A DNA stretch of 5,404 nt, taken from an uncultured Clostridia bacterium (GTDB lineage: Bacteria; Bacillota; Clostridia; Lachnospirales; CAG-274). The stretch lies in assembly GCA_946630405.1 (NCBI GenBank), contig CAMOYW010000097.1, positions 1 through 5,404 of the forward strand. The letters run 5' to 3'. The position numbers and the translations under genes are program-made. Positions 1-4,051 of this stretch are shown here, one piece after another. The notes beneath the pieces are model-generated. The model did not search any database. It worked only from the letters and a program-made list of their open reading frames with translations, and was not told where the DNA came from. Position 1 is the first letter of the stretch. The number at the start of each line of letters is the position of its first letter.

Positions 1-685
1 TTTTAAGGTCGTCCACAACCGTACCTATGGCAACGTACACGTTTGCCATTGCCTCCGAGCCGAGTGTGTCGTATATACGCCTTGCCACGGCTTCGATTTC
101 CTCTCTGCCGTCCTTTTCTTTAAGCTCCTTTACAAGGATGATGCTCTTCTCATCCACCGCCGTAACAAAATCCTTCTGCTTTGTCGGGAAAATGTTGCGC
201 ACTATCTCCACGGTGTTAAGATCCTTGTCTATATCCGTCTCTATAAGGTAAACGATACGTCTTGCATTATTCTCTATATGGAGCTTCTTTGCCCTTGAAT
301 AAATATCCACCAAAAGCAAATTATCAAGCAAAAGGTTCTTTATAAAGTTGTCTCCGTCATATCTCTCACGATAGGCAACAAGAAGGCTCTGTATCTGGAA
401 AGCTGTTATTTTACCTATACGGTACGCCTCTTCATCCTCGCCGTTTATCATCACTATATATTCGGCTCTTCCGTTTTCAAATACCTTAAAATACTGATAT
501 CCCTGTACAAGCTGATTTTCTGCGGGGGATGCTATAAAAATATCCGCATTTTCTATTACCGTATTAACTCTGCCGGGCTCTGTTGTCGCAACTATTTTTC
601 CTTCTCTTTCGGCAATGGACAATTCTCGCCTGATAATATTTTTAAGCCCCTCTATGGTACTTTGTAAAATCTGATTAGAAATCAT
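1..685 (-). CDS. CdaR/PucR-family transcriptional regulator (sugar-diacid regulator type), 3' end outside window
   Basis: A continuous minus-strand frame of 228 codons runs off the left edge, so the C-terminus is missing. The start is the ATG at 685-683, reading MISNQILQSTIEGLK, behind an AGGAGG at 701-696 with a 10-nt spacer. Residues 1 to about 110 look like the sensory region of CdaR-type regulators. Residues 113-150 (FIKNLLLDNLLLVDIYSRAK, then LHIENNARRIVYLIETD) match the conserved linker and the start of the degenerate GGDEF-like domain of this family. The PucR-type helix-turn-helix expected at the C-terminus would lie beyond position 1. In E. coli, CdaR activates glucarate, galactarate and glycerate genes; many Clostridia carry paralogues of unknown ligand, so the inducer here is not assignable. 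It is transcribed divergently from the cation transporter at 886. Nothing looks broken. The family call is from recognition of sequence style and is fairly secure; the target genes are unknown. Confidence 0.82.
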   Translation of the reverse strand, partial: MISNQILQSTIEGLKNIIRRELSIAEREGKIVATTEPGRVNTVIENADIFIASPAENQLVQGYQYFKVFENGRAEYIVMINGEDEEAYRIGKITAFQIQSLLVAYRERYDGDNFIKNLLLDNLLLVDIYSRAKKLHIENNARRIVYLIETDIDKDLNTVEIVRNIFPTKQKDFVTAVDEKSIILVKELKEKDGREEIEAVARRIYDTLGSEAMANVYVAIGTVVDDLK

Positions 686-714
686 ACCCCTAAATCCTCC
701 TGAAAAAAATCCAA
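682..714 (-). other. Possible 10-codon leader ORF overlapping the regulator start (ATGA)
   Basis: A second perfect AGGAGG lies at 725-720, followed after 5 nt by a TTG at 714. That frame reads MDFFQEDLGV and stops at TGA 684-682, overlapping the regulator ATG in an ATGA arrangement typical of translational coupling. The regulator's own AGGAGG sits inside this mini-ORF. The ORF is very short, uses TTG, and the best-looking promoter would start transcription around 723, inside the upstream AGGAGG. It may therefore be chance. Confidence 0.2.
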
Positions 715-729
715 TACTACCTCCTATAT

Positions 730-738
730 TTTATAACA
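730..738 (-). promoter_or_regulatory. Candidate extended -10 promoter for the CdaR-like regulator
   Basis: On the minus strand, TGTTATAAA at 738-730 is an extended -10 (TGn plus TATAAA). No recognisable -35 lies 16-18 nt upstream, which extended -10 promoters can tolerate. Transcription would begin near 723, giving a leader of about 38 nt. The surroundings are very A/T rich, so a chance match is possible. Confidence 0.4.
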
Positions 739-812
739 AAATCGCAAAAAATAAAAGAGTTTTTTTACAATTTTTAAAAGTATTTTTTCATTCTTTCAGC
801 AGCCCTTTCCTC

Positions 813-841
813 TTGACAAAAAAACACACCCTCATTAAAAT
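813..841 (+). promoter_or_regulatory. Sigma-A promoter for the cation diffusion facilitator gene
   Basis: A perfect -35 TTGACA (813-818), a 17-nt spacer and TAAAAT (836-841, one mismatch to TATAAT) form a near-consensus housekeeping promoter. The expected start is near 848, leaving a leader of about 38 nt. That is too short for a metal riboswitch of the yybP-ykoY type. Confidence 0.8.
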
Positions 842-858
842 ATAGAGAAAATATAGAG
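837..858 (+). repeat. Perfect 11-bp tandem direct repeat over the -10/start region
   Basis: AAAATATAGAG occurs twice without a gap, at 837-847 and 848-858. The first copy overlaps the -10 element and the second covers the expected transcription start. The period is close to one helical turn, so a regulator could bind both copies on the same face. Replication slippage in A/T-rich DNA is the alternative. Confidence 0.7.
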
Positions 859-871
859 TATCTTAACAAGA

Positions 872-877
872 AAAGGA
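872..877 (+). promoter_or_regulatory. Ribosome binding site fixing the transporter start at 886
   Basis: AAAGGA (with following TG) lies 8 nt before the ATG at 886. An in-frame ATG at 877 overlaps this site and has no purine-rich element of its own at a usable distance. The start at 886 is therefore preferred, giving a protein three residues shorter than the longest reading frame. Confidence 0.65.
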
Positions 878-885
878 TGAATATC

Positions 886-2022
886 ATGAATAAGAACGAA
901 AACAAAACCGAGCTTTCAAGAGATGCCGTCATCATAAGGACGAGCATTGTCGGAATTGTTGCAAATATTTTTCTCGCCCTGTTTAAAGCGGGAGTCGGTC
1001 TACTTTCAAATTCCATTGCTGTAATACTTGATGCGGTGAACAATCTTTCGGATGCCGCCTCTTCCATTATCACCATAGCAGGCACAAAGCTCGCAAAGAA
1101 AGAACCCGATAAAAAGCACCCCTTCGGGCATGGCAGAGTGGAATATTTCAGCTCACTTATCATATCTGTTCTCGTACTGTATGCGGGTATCACTTCGTTA
1201 ATAGAATCCGTCAAGGGCATAGTTACCCCTCAAACACCCGATTACTCCCTGCCCTCACTTGTCATCATAGCGGTCGCCGTTGCAGTCAAGCTTGTGCTCG
1301 GCAAATATGTAAAGACGACAGGAAAAAAGGTAAACTCCGATTCCCTTGTAAATTCGGGCGAAGATGCTTCCCTCGATGCCGTGATCTCGGCATCCACCCT
1401 TGTGGCGGCTCTTATATTTATATTTACGCATATTTCCCTTGAAGCATGGCTCGGCGCAATAATATCACTTATAATCATAAAATCGGGCTTTGATATGATA
1501 AGAGAAACTCTCTCCCGTATACTCGGAGAACGTGTGGATCTGGATCTTGCAAGAGAAATAAAGAAGACTGTCAAAAAATTTGACGAAGTACAGGGTGTGT
1601 ACGATCTGGTTCTAAACAACTACGGTCCCGATACATTCAACGGTTCATTGCACATAGAAGTACCCGACACCGTTTCTGTCACAAGGATAGACGAGCTGAA
1701 CAGAGAAATAATGAAAGCGGTATATGATAAAACCAATGTAATACTTACCGCCATAGGAATTTACGCTATAAATACCACCGATAAAAAGCAGGCGGAAATG
1801 CGAGAAAAAATAAAAGGCGAGGTCCTTGCCGTTCCCAACGTTATGCAGATGCACGGATTCTACTTCGATGAAGATACAAAGAAAATACGCTTTGACCTTA
1901 TAATCAGCTTTGATGCGAAAAACAGAAGAGCGGTTTACAACGAAGCGTTGGAAAAGGTAAAGGCTCTTTACCCGGGCTACGAGCTTAATGTAACGATGGA
2001 CACGGATTTCAGTGAAGAATAA
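886..2022 (+). CDS. Cation diffusion facilitator (CDF) family metal exporter, possibly Mn-type
   Basis: This 378-aa membrane protein should export divalent metal ions from the cytoplasm in exchange for protons. The first ~200 residues hold six hydrophobic segments (roughly 15-40, 43-66, 86-108, 121-139, 162-181, 185-205). The CDF signature DAVNNLSD is in TM2 and the loop motif HPFGHGR is at 78-84. The transport site would be N52 and D56 in TM2 with D160 and D164 in TM5 (DASLD). Zn exporters usually carry His in these positions; an N/D plus D/D site resembles Mn-type members such as streptococcal MntE, so Mn2+ is the best guess, not proven. Residues ~210-295 form the usual cytoplasmic dimerisation domain. 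A second domain of similar character follows at ~300-378, also seen in longer Firmicutes members. It is a single-gene unit with its own promoter, divergent from the CdaR-like gene and convergent with the NSS transporter. Family call is secure; substrate is inferred. Confidence 0.92.
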   Translation: MNKNENKTELSRDAVIIRTSIVGIVANIFLALFKAGVGLLSNSIAVILDAVNNLSDAASSIITIAGTKLAKKEPDKKHPFGHGRVEYFSSLIISVLVLYAGITSLIESVKGIVTPQTPDYSLPSLVIIAVAVAVKLVLGKYVKTTGKKVNSDSLVNSGEDASLDAVISASTLVAALIFIFTHISLEAWLGAIISLIIIKSGFDMIRETLSRILGERVDLDLAREIKKTVKKFDEVQGVYDLVLNNYGPDTFNGSLHIEVPDTVSVTRIDELNREIMKAVYDKTNVILTAIGIYAINTTDKKQAEMREKIKGEVLAVPNVMQMHGFYFDEDTKKIRFDLIISFDAKNRRAVYNEALEKVKALYPGYELNVTMDTDFSEE

Positions 2023-2028
2023 AAGGGG
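2021..2028 (+). repeat. Left copy of 8-bp direct repeat AAAAGGGG
   Basis: AAAAGGGG begins within the transporter stop codon (TAA 2020-2022) and recurs at 2203-2210. The two copies bracket a 174-bp hairpin-rich stretch. This could be a target-site duplication, or two independent terminator arms that happen to look alike. Confidence 0.4.
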
Positions 2029-2041
2029 TCTCCACCCCTTT
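2022..2041 (+). terminator. Compact hairpin right after the CDF gene (weak terminator candidate)
   Basis: AAAGGGGT (2022-2029) pairs with ACCCCTTT (2034-2041) around a CTCC loop, a stable 8-bp stem starting in the stop codon. It is followed by GGCAAAAACAG instead of a T-run, so it is a poor intrinsic terminator as it stands. It may instead protect the mRNA 3' end or belong to the hairpin-rich element that follows. Confidence 0.4.
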
Positions 2042-2202
2042 GGCAAAAACAGTTTTTTGCTGATTTTGCAGTCATACTGCGCGCCGGCAAGCCGTCACTT
2101 GATGCCTGTAATGTTTGAAAAGTCAAGTTTTTCTCCTCGGCGAAAAAGCAGTTTCCGCCTGCGGATCAAAGTCTGCGACGCGATAATGTTAATAATATTA
2201 TT
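2029..2202. other. Hairpin-rich non-coding stretch, possible small inserted or dispersed repeat element
   Basis: No credible gene is seen here; an open frame over 2012-2215 has no ribosome binding site and no recognisable domain. Consecutive inverted repeats are present. GCAAAAA (2043-2049) pairs with TTTTTGC (2054-2060); GCAGT (2068-2072) pairs with ACTGC (2076-2080); ACTTGA (2097-2102) pairs with TCAAGT (2123-2128), followed by a short T-run. The middle (about 2076-2180) is more GC-rich than the adjoining DNA. A perfect 16-bp palindrome TTAATAATATTATTAA sits at 2189-2204. The direct repeats on either side hint at an insertion. No terminal inverted repeats or transposase are visible, so it could equally be an ordinary structured 3' region. 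Confidence 0.45.
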
Positions 2203-2210
2203 AAAAGGGG
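2203..2210 (+). repeat. Right copy of 8-bp direct repeat AAAAGGGG
   Basis: This copy matches 2021-2028 exactly. It forms the 5' arm of the terminator stem that ends at 2256. Joining the two copies would place that terminator immediately after the CDF stop codon. Confidence 0.4.
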
Positions 2211-2256
2211 CTTAATCGCTGATTTTCAAGTTGAATTTTAATGCGACAGCCCCTTT
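2204..2256. terminator. Terminator hairpin between convergent genes
   Basis: AAAGGGGCT (2204-2212) pairs with AGCCCCTTT (2248-2256), a perfect 9-bp stem. The 35-nt interior can pair further: TCGC 2216-2219 with GCGA 2243-2246, and TTCA 2225-2228 with TGAA 2232-2235. On the plus strand a T-rich tract follows (2254-2274), good for ending CDF transcription. On the minus strand the stem is followed by TTTTAATAATATT, a weaker tract that could end the NSS transporter transcript. Confidence 0.6.
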
Positions 2257-2264
2257 GTTTTGTT

Positions 2265-3656
2265 TTATTTTATTACTCCCAATGAACCGAGGAAGAGTAC
2301 TCCGAGCATAAGCGGAGCTACAAATTTTATCATCACGAAATATAGTTTTTCTCTGAAGAATTTTTCACCGTTTCTTGTGACCTCATCCGTAACGATCTTG
2401 GGCTTTGCGACCCAGCCTATAAGTATACATGTACCAAAGGCGACTATGGGCATAAGCAAGGAATTGCTCACATAGTCAAGTATATCGAGTATCTGTGCTT
2501 TAGAGCCGTTGGTACTGTTGGGAAGAGTCACTTCAAAATAAAGCAGGTTGTAACCGAGGCAAACGATTATACCTATTATCAAAGCAGTAATACTTTCGGA
2601 TATCGTTGCCTTTTTCCTTGACATCCCGAATCGGTCTATCATACCCGAAACAATAGCTTCAAGTATGGACGCAGAGCTTGTAAGCGCCGCAAAAAGCACC
2701 ATCAAAAAGAACACCGCACCTATAACGGTACCTACGCTTCCCATTTGCACAAACACCTTCGGCAGGGCATCAAACATAAGTCCGGGTCCCGAATTCTGCA
2801 TACCATCACGACCCATATACACATAAACCGTAGGTATTATCATCATACCCGCAAGGAAGGCAACCACTGTATCAAAAAGCTCAATATGATTTACAGCCTT
2901 TATGATATTTGCCTCGGACTTATAATATGAGCCAAACGCTACCATGATACCCATTGCCACGCTTATACTGTAAAAAAGCTGACCCATGGCATCCATTACG
3001 GTCACGAAAATATCCTTAAAGGTCTTTCCCTCAACGGAAGGCACGGTATAAATAAGGAATCCGTCAAGTCCCGTGCCGTGCGTTCCCTTTAAAGTAAGGG
3101 AAAACACAGCAATAATTATTATCATTAAAAACAGTATGGGCATGAGGAACTTGGACACAAGTTCTATTCCCTTATTTACGCCCTTGTAAATAATAGCGGC
3201 GGTCGCAACAAGAAATATAACATTATATATTATAGGTTCAACATTGCCCGTTATAAACCCCGTAAAATAACCGTCCTGAGCGGCAGCTTCCGCAGAACCC
3301 GATAAAAATACGATAGCATATTTAAGTACCCAACCGCCTATTACGCAATAATAAGGCATTATAAGGAAAGGTACGATAGTTGCCAGATAGCCGATCCATG
3401 TAAACTTTTTATTAATGAGCCCGTAAGCGGTAAGAGGACCCTGCTTTGTTTTTCTGCCTATGGCAATTTCCGTAATAAGCAAAGTAAAGCCGAAAGTCAG
3501 AGCAAGCACGAGGTACACCGCAAGGAAAAGCCCCCCGCCGTCCTTTGCGGCAAGGTAAGGGAATCTCCAAATATTGCCAAGACCCACGGCAGAGCCTGCC
3601 GCCGCCAGTATAAATCCCAAAGTTCCAGAAAATGTGTTACGTTTTTTATTTCCCAT
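2265..3656 (-). CDS. Sodium-dependent transporter of the NSS/SNF (neurotransmitter:sodium symporter) family
   Basis: This complete 463-aa inner-membrane protein should import an amino acid or related compound with Na+, as LeuT, Tyt1 and MhsT do. TM1 carries the unwound NSS signature at 20-33, AGSAVGLGNIWRFP, with N28 matching the LeuT Na1 ligand N27. TM6 has FYSISVAMG (228-236), the substrate-site break. TM8 has FAALTSS (322-328), matching the LeuT Na2 residues A351, T354 and S355. In TM7, D262 aligns by my reading with LeuT N286, a sodium ligand. An acidic residue in this region fits the chloride-independent bacterial members. I count 11 membrane segments, the last at about 438-462, so it belongs with 11-TM bacterial members and lacks the twelfth helix of LeuT. 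The start is the ATG at 3656-3654; upstream frame continuation crosses two tRNA genes and is not coding. The gene lies 58 nt downstream of tRNA-Met, behind a terminator, with no convincing promoter of its own. The substrate cannot be told from sequence alone. Confidence 0.93.
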   Translation of the reverse strand: MGNKKRNTFSGTLGFILAAAGSAVGLGNIWRFPYLAAKDGGGLFLAVYLVLALTFGFTLLITEIAIGRKTKQGPLTAYGLINKKFTWIGYLATIVPFLIMPYYCVIGGWVLKYAIVFLSGSAEAAAQDGYFTGFITGNVEPIIYNVIFLVATAAIIYKGVNKGIELVSKFLMPILFLMIIIIAVFSLTLKGTHGTGLDGFLIYTVPSVEGKTFKDIFVTVMDAMGQLFYSISVAMGIMVAFGSYYKSEANIIKAVNHIELFDTVVAFLAGMMIIPTVYVYMGRDGMQNSGPGLMFDALPKVFVQMGSVGTVIGAVFFLMVLFAALTSSASILEAIVSGMIDRFGMSRKKATISESITALIIGIIVCLGYNLLYFEVTLPNSTNGSKAQILDILDYVSNSLLMPIVAFGTCILIGWVAKPKIVTDEVTRNGEKFFREKLYFVMIKFVAPLMLGVLFLGSLGVIK

Positions 3657-3663
3657 ACCTATA

Positions 3664-3668
3664 CCTCC
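3664..3668 (-). promoter_or_regulatory. Ribosome binding site fixing the NSS transporter start
   Basis: GGAGG (3668-3664, minus strand) lies 7 nt before the ATG at 3656. The encoded protein starts MGNKKRNTFSGTLGF, a usual NSS N-terminus, just before TM1. This rules out the longer reading frame whose upstream 87 codons cover tRNA genes. Confidence 0.85.
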
Positions 3669-3681
3669 GAATATTATAAAT

Positions 3682-3707
3682 AAAAAAGGGACACCAACAA
3701 GCGTCCC
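3682..3707 (-). terminator. Intrinsic terminator of the tRNA-Val/tRNA-Met transcript
   Basis: On the minus strand, GGGACGC (3707-3701) pairs with GTGTCCC (3694-3688) around a TTGTTG loop, with one G-U pair, followed directly by TTTTTT (3687-3682) and ATTT. This is a textbook Rho-independent terminator. It starts only 7 nt after the tRNA-Met 3' end and finishes 13 nt before the NSS transporter's ribosome binding site, so any read-through would feed that gene. Confidence 0.85.
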
Positions 3708-3714
3708 CAATAAA

Positions 3715-3788
3715 TAGCGAGAAAGGGATTCGAACCCCCGACACCGCGGGTATGAACCGCGTGCTCTAGCCAACTGAGCTATCTCGCC
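3715..3788 (-). tRNA. tRNA-Met (CAU), elongator type
   Basis: The 74-nt cloverleaf is complete. The acceptor GGCGAGA pairs with TCTCGCT (position 1-72 is G-U), D-stem GCTC pairs with GAGC, anticodon stem CGCGG pairs with CCGCG, and the T-arm carries TTCGAAT. The anticodon loop TTCATAC has CAU at 3754-3752. The 1-72 G-U pair, and the lack of the initiator-type acceptor and GGG/CCC anticodon stem, point to elongator tRNA-Met. A lysidine-modified tRNA-Ile(CAU) is less likely. The 3' CCA is not encoded (TTT follows the discriminator A), so it must be added by CCA-adding enzyme. Confidence 0.93.
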
Positions 3789-3793
3789 ATAAG

Positions 3794-3866
3794 TGGGAGC
3801 TACAGGGCTCGAACCTGTGACCCTCTGCTTGTAAGGCAGATGCTCTCCCAGCTGAGCTAAGCTCCC
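3794..3866 (-). tRNA. tRNA-Val (UAC)
   Basis: The 73-nt cloverleaf is complete. The acceptor GGGAGCT pairs with AGCTCCC, D-stem GCTC with GAGC, anticodon stem TCTGC with GCAGA, and T-stem ACAGG with CCTGT around TTCGAGC. The anticodon loop CTTACAA gives UAC, reading valine codons. No 3' CCA is encoded; CTTAT follows the discriminator A and then tRNA-Met begins after a 5-nt gap. Both tRNAs are therefore cut from one transcript. Confidence 0.96.
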
Positions 3867-3867
3867 A

Positions 3868-3880
3868 TTGTTGTCAACAA
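3868..3880. repeat. Perfect inverted repeat TTGTTG-T-CAACAA in the tRNA leader
   Basis: Two 6-bp arms (3868-3873 and 3875-3880) around a single base lie just before the 5' end of tRNA-Val, inside the expected 16-nt leader. The one-base loop argues against a full RNA hairpin. A DNA-binding site or an RNA processing signal is possible, as is chance. Confidence 0.4.
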
Positions 3881-3888
3881 CAAGGGAT

Positions 3889-3917
3889 ATATTACCATAT
3901 TTACAAGGATTTGTCAA
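3889..3917 (-). promoter_or_regulatory. Sigma-A promoter of the tRNA-Val/tRNA-Met operon
   Basis: On the minus strand, a perfect TTGACA (3917-3912), 17-nt spacer and TAATAT (3894-3889) predict a start near 3882, about 16 nt before tRNA-Val. A consensus -35 with ideal spacing fits a strongly expressed stable-RNA gene. Confidence 0.8.
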
Positions 3918-3950
3918 CGTTTTTTTTAGTGTTTAATTCCAATTTTTTTA

Positions 3951-3979
3951 TTGCATAATTCATATATATTTGATATAAT
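3951..3979 (+). promoter_or_regulatory. Extended -10 promoter of the GGDEF gene
   Basis: TTGCAT (3951-3956), a 17-nt spacer and a perfect TATAAT (3974-3979) with TGA immediately before it (TGn extended -10) give a strong promoter despite the weak -35. The start is expected near 3986. It stands back to back with the tRNA promoter, with 33 nt between the two -35 elements. Confidence 0.75.
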
Positions 3980-4005
3980 CAAAAAAATAAATAATGCGAC
4001 ATAGT

Positions 4006-4032
4006 TGACACAGCATAATTGTCACATTTTTT
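4006..4032 (+). promoter_or_regulatory. Weak hairpin plus T-run in the GGDEF leader
   Basis: TGACA (4006-4010) pairs with TGTCA (4020-4024) across a 9-nt loop, followed after CA by TTTTTT (4027-4032), within the ~66-nt leader. The 5-bp stem is weak for an attenuator. The GACA motif also occurs at 3998-4001, so a protein-binding site is an alternative. Confidence 0.25.
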
Positions 4033-4051
4033 GCCCAGACGAGGTGATACT

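Noticed and set aside
848..885. Metal-sensing riboswitch upstream of the CDF gene
   Set aside because: The predicted leader is only about 38 nt, with no extended pairing, too short for the yybP-ykoY class.
774..1220. Minus-strand open frames opposite the CDF gene (also 1242-1619 and 1645-2046)
   Set aside because: They are antisense shadows of a clear CDF gene, with no recognisable domains.
2012..2215. A 67-codon plus-strand open frame over the CDF stop codon and the intergenic hairpins
   Set aside because: It starts inside the CDF gene without a ribosome binding site, reads through several hairpins and the terminator arm, and shows no recognisable domain.
3673..3678. TATAAT on the minus strand as a promoter for the NSS transporter
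   Set aside because: The -35 candidate (TTGTTG, 16 nt away) matches poorly and the start would fall inside the ribosome binding site, leaving it incomplete.
3657..3720. T-box or other amino-acid riboswitch before the NSS transporter
   Set aside because: There is no room for one between the tRNA-Met gene and the start codon, and no T-box sequence is visible.
3657..3917. An 87-residue N-terminal extension of the NSS transporter frame
   Set aside because: It is the translation of two tRNA genes and a terminator. The true start at 3656 has a good ribosome binding site and a family-typical N-terminus.
4005..4010. Perfect TTGACA in the GGDEF leader as a second promoter
   Set aside because: Seventeen bases further on is GACGAG, which is not a -10 element. 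The extended -10 promoter at 3971-3979 is far better.
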